Shown one piece after another: positions 23,161-35,800 of a stretch of 64,000 nucleotides of DNA. The notes beneath the pieces were generated by a model. The model ran no database searches and was not told where the DNA came from. It saw only the letters and a list, made by a program, of their open reading frames with translations. Made by a program: the position numbers and the translations under genes. The stretch comes from Malania oleifera (Eukaryota > Streptophyta > Magnoliopsida > Santalales > Ximeniaceae), in assembly GCF_029873635.1 (NCBI RefSeq), contig NC_080423.1, positions 105,713,773 through 105,777,772 on the forward strand, given 5' to 3'. Position 1 is the first letter of the stretch, and the number at the start of each line of letters is the position of its first letter.

Positions 23161-24330
23161 TTCCTTTATATTATTTCCATTGTTTTTGGAAATAAACAAA
23201 TTTTAGAAAAAATGCAAACTTTATCTTCTAAATTGTATTATACAAATTAAAACAGTTGAATTATATAATGTCTTACACCAGAAGTACAATGACTCAAAAT
23301 TATTTACACTTTGGCATGATCATCTTGGACATCTTGGAGATGTAATGATGCGAAGAATAATTGAGAATTCACATGGTCATCCACTAAAGAATCAGAAGAT
23401 TCTTTTATCAAGTGATTTCATGTGTACTGCTTGCTCTTAAGAAAAATTAATTATCAAGCCATATATTTCAAAGATAAGTCTTGAATCTCCTAGTTTCTTA
23501 CAAAGAATTCATGGTGATATATGCAAACCCATATATCCACCCATTTGGACCATTTAGATATTTCATGGTATTAATTGATGCATCTATTAGATGGTCACAT
23601 GTTTCTCTACTTTTCACTCGTAATATTGCATTTGCTAGACTTCTTTTTCAATTAACTAGATTACAAACTCATTTTCTTGATTATCAAATTAAATCAATTC
23701 GTTTGAATAATGCTAGTGAATTTACATCCCAAACTTTTAATAACTATTGCATGTCACTTGGAATAGATATTGAGCAACCCGTTGCCCATACCCATACACA
23801 AAATGGTTTAATTGAGTCTTTTATTAAGAAACTTCAACTCATTGCTAGACCTATGATTATGAGAACCAAATTGCCTTTATTTATTTGGGGATATGCTATT
23901 CTTTATGCTGCATGTTTAATTCGTATAAGGCTAACTGCTTATAATAAATTTTCATCCATACAATCAGTTTTTGGACAACAACCTGATATTTCTTATTTAA
24001 TAACTTTTGGTTGTGCAGTATATGTTCCTATTGCCTCTCCTCAAAGAACTAAAATGGGTCCTCAACGTAAACTTGGTATCTATGTTGGTTTTGATTCCCG
24101 TTATATTATTAGATATCTTGAACCTTTAACAGATAATTTGTTAAAAGCACGATTCCAAGATTGTCATTTTAATGAAACGGTATTCCCTACATTAGGGGGA
24201 GCAAAATCAGTGCCAAAAGCACAACATAAAATCACATGGAATGTCATGAGTTTATCTCATTTAGATTCTCGCACAAATCAAAGTGAACTTGAAGTTCAAC
24301 AGATTATACATTTGTAAGGGATTACAAATC
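23161..24330 (+). pseudogene. Copia integrase
   Basis: The GAG-pre-integrase motif (LWHDHLGHLGDVMMRRIIENSH) is followed by HGDICKPIYPP and a 278-codon frame (23481-24317). That frame holds core motifs FRYFMVLIDASIRWSHV, IKSIRLNNASEFTSQTFNNYC (the second catalytic Asp is Asn here) and HTQNGLIESFIKK with the catalytic Glu. The downstream GKK-like linker (LGIYVGFDSRYIIRYLEP) leads to the RT region. Confidence 0.87.
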
Positions 24331-26380
24331 AGTTACCAGATTTTTTTACAGATACCAAGGCCATATTAAAATCTTATATACCTACTATAAATATTTCAGC
24401 ACATATTGATGTCCCTGAAGAATAACAACCGGCTAATGAACCAAAACATCAAGTTAAGCGTGGAAGGCTTGTTGGTGCAAAAGATAAAACTCCGAGAAGG
24501 AGAAAATTGAAATCATTAAATACTCGAGAAGAGGTTACAGATGTGGATAATCCATTCGAAATTCACAAACCAATTTCTCGAGAAAATGAAATCCCTATTA
24601 TAGAACTTCCTAAAGAGGAATCTCCTGAAAATACATCCCTTAAAAAGGGATAGGTACTTGGAAATAATAATGAGATCTCAATTCATTACACAAGATAAAT
24701 GTGGTATAAAAATAAAGTTGTTGTCAACAACACATTTGCATATGTTGTAGCTACTGACATTACCCAAAGTAATAAGGATCGTGAACCTAAATATATTAAT
24801 GAATGTCGATATAGAAGTGAATGGCCAAAATGAAAAGAGGCTATCACATCATAATTAAACTCTCTATATATAAAAAAATGGAAATTTTTGGACCTATAGT
24901 CCAAACACCAGAAGATGTCCAACCCATTGGATATAAATGGGAATTTATGCGCAAGGGAAATGAAAATAATTAAATTACTCGATATAAAGTAAGGTTTGTG
25001 GCACAAGGCTTCTCGCAGAAACTCGAAATTGATTATGAGGAGACATATTCTCCCGTAATAGATGGAATCACTTTCAGATTCATAATTGGGCTAGCAGTCG
25101 CTAAACGACTGAGCATGCATCTTATGGACGTAGTAACAACATACCTATATGGATTGTTGGATAGTGAGATTTGTATGAAAATCCCCGAAGGATTTAAATT
25201 TCGTGAAGCAAAACCCAGAAATTTATATTCAAATAAACTCCAATGTTCTTTATATAGATTAAAACAATCTGGACAAATATAGTACAATCAATTAAGTGAG
25301 CACCTTGTGAAAAAAAGATTCATAAATTATCCAATTTGTCCATGCATTTTTATTAAAAGATTAGAATTTGAATTTGTTATAATTGCTATGTATGTTGATG
25401 ATTTGAATTTAGTTGGGACTCTTGAAGGGCTAACTAAAGCTGTTAATTATTTAATGACGAAATTTGAGATGAAAGATTTATGAAAGACAAAATATTGTCT
25501 TGACCTATAGATTGAGTATGTAAATGACTGAATTCTTGTTTATCAATTTAAATATACTGAAAAAGTATTAAGGTAATTCTATATGAACAAAGTTCATCAT
25601 TTGGGATCTCCAATGATGGTGCGATCACTTGACATTAAGAAGGATCCATTTCGACCTCATGATGAGGGGGAGGAATTACTTAATCCTGAAGTATCATATT
25701 TAAGTGCTATCAGCTCTTTGATGTATTTGTCAAATTGTATAAGACCCGACATTGCATTTGTTGTAAATCTACTAGTAAAATATAGATCTGCTCCTACTCG
25801 GCGACATTTGAATGGAATTAAACACGTTATACGCTATTTGAGAAATACATCTAATTTGAGTCTATTCTACTTATTTGATTCCAAATCCCAACTGGTAGGA
25901 TATGCAAATGCTGGAGATCTATCTAATCCTCACTATGCTCAATTTCAAATTGGATATGTATTTCTTTTTCAGAAAAACTATTATATCTTGAAAATCAGTA
26001 AAACAGAAGATTACAACAACATCCTCCAATCATTCTAAAATACTAGCTATCAATGAAACTAGTAGAAAATGCGTGTGACTCATATTAATGATTTCTCATA
26101 CCCAAGTAAATTGTGGTCTTTAATCAATTAAGGGTATTTGAATGGTTTTATATGAAAACAATGTTGCACGTATCCCAAATTGAGTTATTTTATACAAATG
26201 AACTCGAGAAAAATGATAATATAGATGTTTAACAGATTCGATCAAGTGATAATTTAACAGATTTATTCATCAAAACTTTGCCTACTACAACATTGAAGAA
26301 ATTAATTCATCTTATCGGAATAAAATATCTTAAAAATCTTAGTAGAAAAAGTTAATATATGAGTGGCATAAAAGGGAGAG
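24331..26380 (+). pseudogene. Copia reverse transcriptase and RNase H
   Basis: RT pieces: VQTPEDVQPIGYKWEF (24898 onward), FVAQGFSQKLEIDYEETYSPV, MDVVTTYLYGLLDSEICMKIPEGF, a YVDDLNLVG box near 25390, and DIKKDPFRPHDEGEE. RNase H: ALMYLSNCIRPDIAFVVNLL, GIKHVIRYLRNTSNLSLFY, LVGYANAGDLSNPHYAQFQIGYVF, and beyond it degraded VRVTHINDF-type and NLTDLFIKTLP segments up to the polypurine tract. Stops throughout. Confidence 0.87.
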
Positions 26381-26727
26381 TATTATGAAAACCATAAGGG
26401 TTTAATGACTGTCAATATGTCACTCCTTCGTTTTTTCACCCCAATAAATATTTTACCATCCTTATTGCCCTATAAAAGAGCATCCTCTCCCTTCAACACA
26501 TTGCATGTTTGAAGGAAGTAGATATATAGTAAGGATAAGAGTAGATGAGAGATAAAGAGAAAAGAAATATTGTGTACAAAGGATAAAGAGGAGATATATT
26601 TTATACAAAACCAGTTCCAAATCATCTTATAATTTTTTCTGAGATAGTGAAATTTTTTATAGCATTCGCAAGAGGAGCAGATATAGCCGAACTAAATTTT
26701 TATCTCATCTCTATTTATTTTCTTACA
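26381..26727 (+). repeat. Copia 3' LTR abutting the TELO2 5' end
   Basis: It starts TATTATGAAAACC (TG decayed to TA) directly after AAAGGGAGAG and ends TTTCTTACA. It contains a TATA box (26471-26478) and a purine-rich leader. It is 347 bp long, in the same direction as TELO2, and ends 152 bp before the likely TELO2 start codon, with no other gene between. Confidence 0.82.
26471..26478 (+). promoter_or_regulatory. TATA box of the copia LTR, possible TELO2 promoter
   Basis: CCCTATAAAAGAGCATCC is a strong plant TATA context inside the copia LTR. A transcript starting about 25-35 bp further on would run through R/U5 into TELO2 exon 1. Whether TELO2 uses it is inference; the 152 bp between LTR and ATG may hold the original core promoter. 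Confidence 0.6.
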
Positions 26728-26879
26728 TCTTTTATAATAATAATAATAAAATAATAAAATAATAATAGTTTTGATCAGACTATTCGAACCGAGCCCCATT
26801 CAAATCATCCAAAAGACGACGCGGAGAGGATCCGACTAGCTAATTATTCGCCCCACCCGAATTGATACTGATCCGATCC

Positions 26880-29800
26880 ATGAGCAGAAAAACAGTTGGT
26901 AGTCCGGGGAAGCGCAGCTCCATGTGGCTGAGCACCATGGAGGAGAAGATTTCGAAGACTGGAAGACAACTGGAAATAGCAATCGTTCACAAGGTCGGAG
27001 ATGTCGTTTCCGCCATTAACGATGCGAAGAACGTCGACGAAGTCATATGCGCGCTCCACTCCCTCGCTGTTATGCTTTTCCCTCTCGATTCGTCCCTCCT
27101 CTCAGGTCCAACACAAACTCTCAAAGAAAATATCTGGAGTCTCTGCCTGTGTTTGATCATTTAGAAACCCTAGGAAAAAGAAATCCAATTTTGAACTTTT
27201 TTCTTCCCATTAATTGAGCTTTATTTAAAATTTTATAACTCAGTTTGGGTCATTTTCTATGGTTATATCATAGTACTATTTATTGCAAATTTCGATGAAA
27301 GTTTCTTATTGAAATGTTTAATTTTTATTAGAATATCTTAGAAGATTGAAAATACTAAAATAGAGCTCGAGAATCTCAGTTGTGGACTTGTTATTAGTTA
27401 GTTGCAGCTATATATCTTGTGCTACTTCTAATTAGTCATAGGTACTTAATAACTATATATATATATATTAAATTTGTCTCCACTATTGGGCCAATATTTT
27501 TGCAGGAGTATTTAAAGAAATGAGAGCTGAGTACCGATGTGAGGGATTTTCTTTGTATATGTAATAGAATAGATAAAATTAGTATCTCGTTACTAGGAAA
27601 CTGACGGAAAGGAAAAGGAATTTCAAATTTCAAAATGAAACCCAAAGCAGCATGAAGCAAGAAAAAGGATGGCTGTATACACAGACCCACACACAGACAA
27701 AGCAGTATGTAACATGGACAAAAAAAATGCAGTTTTCAAATCTCAGCCTCTGTTTGGTTAAATTGTAAACTGAGGAAAAGGAAATCAAAATTTGAACATT
27801 TCACTTTATTTTGTGTCGCCTTCAGCTTTAATTTGAAAGAAAACAAAATTTGAGAAGCATACACCACTCAGCCAACAATTGAATTAAGCAACTTGTGTGG
27901 GCATCGGTGCATTCTTTTTATGGAAAATACGTTTCAGAACTCAAAACTTGTAGTTGCAAAATTGAGCTAAGAATGTAATTGATTGATTAGTATGTGTTGG
28001 AATTGCAGGTAGCATTGATGAGCGCTACAGAGACCGGGTTTGTGTTATCTGCACAATCAATCTTCAAATCCATTTGCACTTTTTTTTGGAAGATTATTTT
28101 TCTTGTATCATATTAATTTTTTTTTTGTATTCTAATGTGTTCAGTTGGTTAGCACCAAGGTTCTGTCTGCACAAGATAGGAGTGATTGGTGGGGGGTTTT
28201 CTACAGAGGAGTTGCATTCCCAACACTGGCTAGGGTTTTGTTGTATGGTGAGTGTAAGCATCATATGTATGTGTGTTTGTATTATGTATGTTTTGATTCA
28301 TTATTCACTGAAAAAGATCATATCTTTTAGATTCACTAGCTAAATGTCATACTTGCTTCTCAAGTCCTTGGAGAAATATCCTCAGTAGGAACATAGGTTA
28401 ATGTAATTATAGGCAGAGAGATTCTTTCTGATGGCTAATATTCTACTAATTTTAATCATTTAATTTATAAAAGTATTTGAGATGGTTTTGTTGGTCTTTT
28501 TTGCCTTCCATCTTGTAAAGTTCCCTCTGTATTGTTATTTCATGCAGATATAGCTTCAAGTTGGCTAGCTTGTTTTCCCTTCTCGGCACGGAAGCATGTC
28601 TACGATGTTTTCTTTGTGAGTGGGCTTTCTACTGAGGTTGTTCAGGCTGTAGTTCCTTGTCTTCAGCAGGGTGGAAGTGATAGTCTTGATAGCGATGCTG
28701 TCCGCTCAAATGCTGAGAGGTACTGGTTGAAAATTTTCTTTTTTGTGAGAACATCTATTGATTTCTGTTTTTAACCTCTCAAAATTTCATGCCACCGAAG
28801 ATTGTTTACCTTGATTGGCTCATGAAATTATTTCCAATAAATTTCTCATTAGTTATTACTGCACTTGGAACATACATTACCAGTCCACAGCAGTGCAGTG
28901 TATCAGGTTTTCTGAAGAAATTGCTATTAGTTTGTAAAGGTTACTGAATTATTTGGTAACAGAAAATAATTACATGATCTCCTTTAGCTTATTCTTTCTT
29001 GCCATATTCCATTTGGACTGATTTGTAAATCAGAAAGCTTGGTTAAGATGGTACTAATGTAATCACGGTGTCCTTTTATATTTTGTTGAAACACTTGCAT
29101 TTAATAGGTTATTTGTTTGTGCACAAGTTACAAACGCATTCATGTTTCTTCTGATATATTTACTGTTATATTTGATATGAATGTGTTTTTATAATGCCAT
29201 AATTCTCCAAAACACACGGAGTGGGACTTAAACAACTGAAGAAGGCTGAATCCAAGAAACAGTAACGGCATACTTAGTTGTGGAAAACATTTTTCATTTT
29301 CCATTTCTAGTTCTCCAAAGAATTTCAAAAATGCCACATTGTTTTCTAGCTTTCCAATGTTTATATGGAGAATGTGGAGAAAAATAAAAAATGTTCTCAT
29401 GGAAAATGATAAAAATATGTTTTCCTACTTTTTTACACAAATGTTGGAAAGCTAGAAAACTCTGTGGCATTTTTATAGTTCTTTGAAAGAAAATGGAAAA
29501 CAAAAAATATTTCCACAATTAAACAAGCCCTAATCACTTCCAAATCGGGCACCACTGCACTAGATATTCCATGCTAGAGGCCAGTGCATCAAAAAACAGT
29601 TTGTACCTTTTCCATCCTCTTTGCACATAAAAGATCAATTAACCACGATCATACTTCTTTTGTGAAGGTTGTCCCCTATGAGAATGGATTCCCAATAAGC
29701 CTCCCAAGTAAAGAAGACAGCTTCCTTAGAATTTTTGTTTTCCACACGGCCTTCCATGGAAAGCAGAACTCACTTAATGTCTTAATTCTTTCAACACAAA

Positions 29801-32800
29801 GCCAATCCCAACCCTGGTAAAGGAGGAGGGTTCTGTTAGGTCACTGACAGCGAGTTAAAAACTTGTTATATTTGTGCAAAATGAATCTAGAATATTAACT
29901 AGGGCATCCTTATGTGTCAGACATTGCACTTTTGCCACTTGATCATTGCAAAAAAGGGCAAGTGTAGGCTAGGTCATCACCTTGCAGCAATGTGCTGTGT
30001 TGTTGCCTAGGTACGACCGTACGGGTCAAATATGTGAAAGATTCCGATTGTTCTGGATGTGGGCGGGTAAAGAATCTAGTTAAGGAGACAAAGGTTAGAT
30101 CAAGAACTTGGAACATAGGGGCCCTTATTGACAAAAACGTGGAGGTAGTTGACACAGTGATTAGAAGAAAGATATAACATAATTTGCCTTCAAGAAACTA
30201 ACACTACATTGGGGGGAATGAAAACAACATAGGAATGGAATTGAGGTAGTAATAGAATCTTAGTTGGAATGCAGCTACTGGGTTTGCATACCCTTGCAGA
30301 ATGAACGTTGAAATGAAATTTATTTATTTTTTTAGTGGCAAAAGAAGAGATTTCATTGATTAGAGGAGAATTTACAAAAAAGGGGAAAAGACTTCTCCCA
30401 TCAAAATTCTGGAAAAATCCAGAAAAAATAAACTAAAAAAACAAACTAGAAAAATAAACATAATACTCATAGCAGAAGATTCCTCCATTCTCGCTGAACC
30501 TAAAAAACCTAACTCCCTTAAAGCAACCGAATCCAACACACCATAAAGAAGTCAGGTAATGAACCTTCTCCTGAACCAGCTTCCAATTCATTTTCTCCCT
30601 GAAAAAATCTGCACATTGCTCTCTAACCATAATCCCCACAACAATGCAAAAAAAACACATTTGCAAAGTACAACCCTCTCCTTTCTTCTGCCAAGATCCA
30701 TGACCCTCAACATGGAAAAATTCCATGTTGAAATGGAATGTAATACATGCATTTTCCAAAAATGCCCTTTTAAACAAAAAATTTGGTTTTGATTCTATCC
30801 CCCCCCCCCCCCAAGAAGTTCTTGCGAGAGATAATGGGGCTAGGTGATGGGGACATGGCTGTCATCTCCTTCTTGTGATGGAGACTTATCTCCTTCTCAT
30901 GATGGCAACTCATCTCCTTCTCCATTGCGATATCTTCACCGAGCTGCTGTGATGTTATCATCGCATGAGTTGCTGCTCTCCACAGCTGGAGCTTCCAGAA
31001 ATCAATCTCCAGCACTGCGATTTTGCCACGAGCCATGGTCTCCATCCAGTGTCATACTGTCATCTCCAACCACAGTGACCCCATGGCCGCAGGTCTTAGT
31101 CCACAAAGGGAGATCAAATGAGCGGAAAAGGGCGTTTTTTGGGAATGGATGGTAAGGATATTATGGAGAAAAGTTACTTACAAATCCAGAATCCAGATGA
31201 ATAGTGCAGCCCATTCGGACCAGAATCACAATCCCACCATTTGCAAGAATCATGATTCCATACTAAATCCTGCCCTAATTCTTTCTTGAAACCAAAACAT
31301 AGGAATGGGAATTGAGGTCTGAATTTCAATTCCATTACAATCCTAATTCCACCAACCAAATGCCATGTAAGTGAGTAGGGGGCAAAAGTAGAGAAATTTT
31401 AAAAAACCATTAAAGCTTTGGTATTGGAATGAAAACCGTAAGTATGGGGTATGAATCATTGTAGACAAAGGCCTAAAAGATAGTATTGTAGATGTTAAAA
31501 GAGTAAGAGATAGAATCATAAAAATTGAGATGATCTTAGGGCAAAAGTTATCAAGTGTCATTAGTTCTTATTCTTCTCAAGTTGCCTTAGTGGAAAACAT
31601 TAAAAAGCAATGTTAGGAAGATATGGATAATATTGTGCAAGATATATAAGGGAGTGAGAAAATATCATAGGTGCAATTTGAATGGTCACACTGAAGGACA
31701 ATAAAGTCTATGCGGGGATATGTGGAGGACATGGATATTGAGATAAAAATGAGTTTGGTGGGTGAGATGCTCCTAGACTCTACTATGTTGTGAGATCTTA
31801 TAACAATGAGAACATGCTATAACAAGAGAGAATAACACTTAAGTAACCTTCTAGAATGGACCAAATAAAATTCTAATAGGCAATTTTTCTTAGTAGACCG
31901 TTTATTGTGTAAGGATTGTAAGTTATTCAATTTGAGTACACAACTTAGAGTAATTGGATATATGGATTAAAAATGAAAGAGAAAGGGTAACATAGATCAA
32001 TGTAAGAGGACTAGGTGGTGGAACCTAAAGGGAGAAAATATAATATAAAGTGATAAAAGATGGTGGCTGGATGATCGGAGATAACATTGACGCTGACATT
32101 CTTTGGAGTACAGTTAAGTAGTTCTATTAAAGAGATTTTGAAAGAAGTTTTAGGTGAATCTAGAGGAAGATGCATGATGCATGATTAGTAAAGACAGTTG
32201 GTGTGAGATCAAGACATCCAACAAGTAGTTAAGACGAAAAGAATATGATACATGACATGCCAAATTTGTAAGAACATGGAAAACTTTGAAACTATAAAGA
32301 CACAAGAAAAGATGTGCAAAAAAAAACTTGTAGTGAAGCTAAACATAGAGCTTATAATAATTTATATACTAGACTAAATGCCACAAAGGGGAAAATGACA
32401 TAAACTTGTTGGAGCTAGAGAAAGAAAGAGAAGAGACTTGGGCAACAAATGTGCAGAAAATGAGGATGATCGTGTTTTAGTTGAAGAAGAGGATAGTCAA
32501 GATACAAGAGAAAGATGGCAACTGATTTTAATATGCTATTTAATGAAAACCAAGTGGAAGACTTAAACTTAGAATTGCCAAATGAGGAAACAACTGAAAT
32601 TTTGAGAATTGTCCACAAAATTAGAGTCAATGAAGTTAAGTATTGCATTAAAGAAGATGAACATAGAAAATCTAAGACCTAATGACATCCCAATTGAAGT
32701 TTGTAAATTCCTAGGTGATAATGAAACAATATGATTAACCAATTTATTTAGGACAATTATAAGAAAATACTCGATTAATGTAGGAAAATATCTTTAAATA

Positions 32801-35800
32801 CAAAAATAAAGGAGATATGTAAAATTATAATGGCTGTCGTGGAATTATAGTTATGAATCATACAATAAAACATTGGGAAAGGGTAATTGAACAAAGACAG
32901 GTTAGAAACAAGGATTTTAGAAAATCAGTTTGGTTTTATGTGCAGGAAATCAGAAGTTATATTTCTATTAAGAAGATTAATGGAAAAGTTTAGGGGAAAG
33001 TACAGGGACTCGCATATAGAGAAGTTATACTGTGGTTCTAGGAAAAAAGGGAGCATATAGGAAGTATATCTATATAATGAAGGATATGCATGATATAAAG
33101 CAATGACTAGACTTAGAAATACATGTGGACAGTCTAGGGAATCTTCAAACAATAGGTGTACATTAAGGGTCTATTTTGAATTCTTTTCTTTCTTGCATGA
33201 GAGATGGATGAAGTTCCTAGGGATATCCTATATGAGGTTCCATGGTGTGCGTGTGCACATGCACACGTGTTTTGTTAGGTCTTCTATGGTGTATGTTGTT
33301 TCCACTTGATATTGTCTTGATTGATGAAACTAGAGGTGGAGTAGAATATAAGTTATAATTATGGAGGGAAGCTTTAGAATCTAGAAGTTTTAAGATAAGT
33401 AGAAATAAAACAGAACACATAAAAAATGTAATTTTAGTTATTTTAGGAGGAATATTGGATAAAATATTAAACTTTATGGTCAAGAAATTATTGGCACTAG
33501 TAGATTTTGATACCTTGGATCCATTTATGCAAATTGAAGGAGAAACTGAAGAAGATGTAATATTTAGAGTAAAAGTAGGTTGGGTAAAAAAGGAGAAGTG
33601 TTTCAAGGTTGTTGTGTAATCATAGAATTATATATATATTTAAAAGTAGAACAAATGGTTCTCTTGGCCTCCAAAACCCAATGCTAAATTTGAATAAAAT
33701 AAAAAAATAAAAAAATTATAACCAGTCAAAATTTCTTTGTACAATTAAAGAAACAAATAAAATATATATTATATTGGCCCACTTTAAGATACATAATTAT
33801 TGAGCTTTTCTCTAAAAGAAAAACATTCATTAAACATGTGGGCGACACATATATAAATTAATTGCAGTTTTGTTTAGAAACTACCCAAAATTTGACAATT
33901 ACTTTTGTATTCTTCATTCCTGGTCCTATGCATCCCAAGGTACACAATAAGTTGACAATGTGATAGAAGTAGGTTTTTAGCATTTTATTTAGAAATTAAT
34001 TCATAAATTGAATTGAGCGATTAGCTTTTTGGATAGAATAAGAGATAGCAAAAAAAGTATCTTTACAAATTATTTAAGTTATGTTTTAAATTGTTATTTT
34101 TATAATAATATTTTACTAATAAAGTCTCAAAGTATGTATATTGCACTATATTTTAAAAATTAAATAGTTAAACCATTGTGCATTGCACAGGTACCCTTAA
34201 AATATGCTATATGGATTAGAATGTTGGGAAACTAAGAAATAACACATCCAAAATGTGAAGTTGCTAAAATGAGAATGTTAAGGTGGATGAGTACATTGAG
34301 TAGTATTATTCCAAATGATAAATTGTGGAATGAATACATTCTTGGTGAGATAGGATTAGCCGTTGTAGAAGATAAGGGAAGAATGGGCTAAGATGGTTTA
34401 AATACTTGCATCATAGGCCAAATAACACACATGGGGAGTAAGCTAGTTAATGTTAGTGGCAGTGTGGCACTAGGAGGAGGAGGAGGGGTAGAGTTGGAAT
34501 AACTTGGATTGAGATAGTAAGGTTTTGACCACCCTCCAATTGTTAAGAGGATATTGCCCTATATGATGCAGAATGGTAGAACTGTAGAAGATGATTCATG
34601 TAGCTGGTGCTAACTAGCTGGACTTAAGGATAGGTTGCTATTGTTGTTGTAAACTAGCACTTTTCTTCTTGGCTACCTCAAATTATCACCCTTGTATAGA
34701 TTTTGGTGTCAAAAGACTACCTCTTCTAATTCCCCTTATTGAAACTCTCTTCTGAAAATTCAATTCCAAAGCATCCCATCATGCTGATGCACAAGTGAAT
34801 TGAATGCCAATCTTGCTTATTTCTTGAAATGGTAGAAAAAAAGCTCTTCAAATGATGAAGAGCGCAGGAAATAGATCTCTGATCATATCACCTCCATGCC
34901 AAACATCCACAAAAAAATGGTTCTATTGCTGTTACCCAGCACAGAAACAAAAAAAATTCGAGCTCCTTTCCTTTCATGATACCATTCCACAGCCCCACTT
35001 CAATAGAAAATCTCACCTCCTTAGTTAATTAGCCCCTTCTGTGAGCTCAAGCTCCTCAGCTATATCTCTTTTTTTTGACAGCTGTCAAGTCTAATGAGAA
35101 TCTCCATAGCCATTTACCCAGAAAGCCCTACTAAAGTGCTGGAGCACCTCAAACCAAGATTCCCCTGTTTCCCTTTAATTTTAACAGTCTTTACTTGTAA
35201 AAAAACTTGAATTCATCAAAATAATGTTTTTACTCCCTCTTTCTTCCTCCTTTCAAGAATCACATTAATTTTCTGAAGAGTTAGTTATAGATATGATGTA
35301 TGGCAATCCTCATTTCAAGCAGCAATCTTACAGAACAAATAAAAATCAACAGTCGTGTTACAATATCTTAAGCTGATATTCTTTGACATATAATCTTATT
35401 GTCACAAACTGATAAGGTATATTTGGACATTTTCTTTTACATTTTGGCAGATTGCTTGTAATATGCTTGCTTGAAAATAATGGGGTGCTCCATATGGCTA
35501 GAGAATTTAGCTTTTCTTGCCAATCTGAAGATTTGGCTGGTGAAAGGCTTAAGACAGCTATATCTAGGGTGGCTCAGCTTGTTGCTTCTATTCCTGACAA
35601 AGCACAACCACGAGCTCCAACCTCACTTTCATCACAGTATCCTTACTTTCTCCTGATAAGTTTTGCATTTTTTTTTTATGCATTTGTATATGAGGGCCTG
35701 CTTGCATTTATTAAATGAAAATATCTTTGAGATATAAATGCAATTTATGTCAACCAGATGCCCTGAAAAGCTGCATTTAGATTTTGGATTTGAAAATTTG

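Larger units (their letters stand above)
21661..26727 (+). mobile_element. Ty1/copia retrotransposon, plus strand, 5'-truncated
   Basis: Second copia element, opposite in direction to the first. It shows gag, protease, integrase, RT and RNase H in copia order, then a polypurine tract (26369-26380) and a 3' LTR (26381-26727). The 5' LTR and primer site are missing: gag begins within 30 bp of the first copia's LTR edge, so an insertion or rearrangement removed its left end. Many stops make it non-functional. Confidence 0.88.
29765..34665 (+). mobile_element. RTE-type LINE, old copy with later insertions, TELO2 intron 4
   Basis: The sequence matches, block by block, the RTE element at 53022-58396: the 5' leader (29765-30060), endonuclease start (RTWNIGALIDKNVEVVD near 30100), endonuclease (31410-31960; QLRVIGY-like), linker, RT start (32515-32700), RT middle and C-terminal region (to about 34440), and a 3' tail TTGCTATTGTTGTTG (34634-34650). 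Many stops and deletions show greater age than the 53022 copy. Foreign inserts lie at about 30230-31400 and 33640-34195. It is in sense with TELO2. Confidence 0.8.

Noticed and set aside
30800-30813. C14 run as a functional G-quadruplex or regulatory site
   Set aside because: An isolated homopolymer inside nested transposon debris; nothing else supports a role.
33236-33275. GTGCGTGTGCACATGCACACG inverted repeat as a transposon end
   Set aside because: It lies within the intron-4 RTE at a coding position; no partner end or TSD was found.
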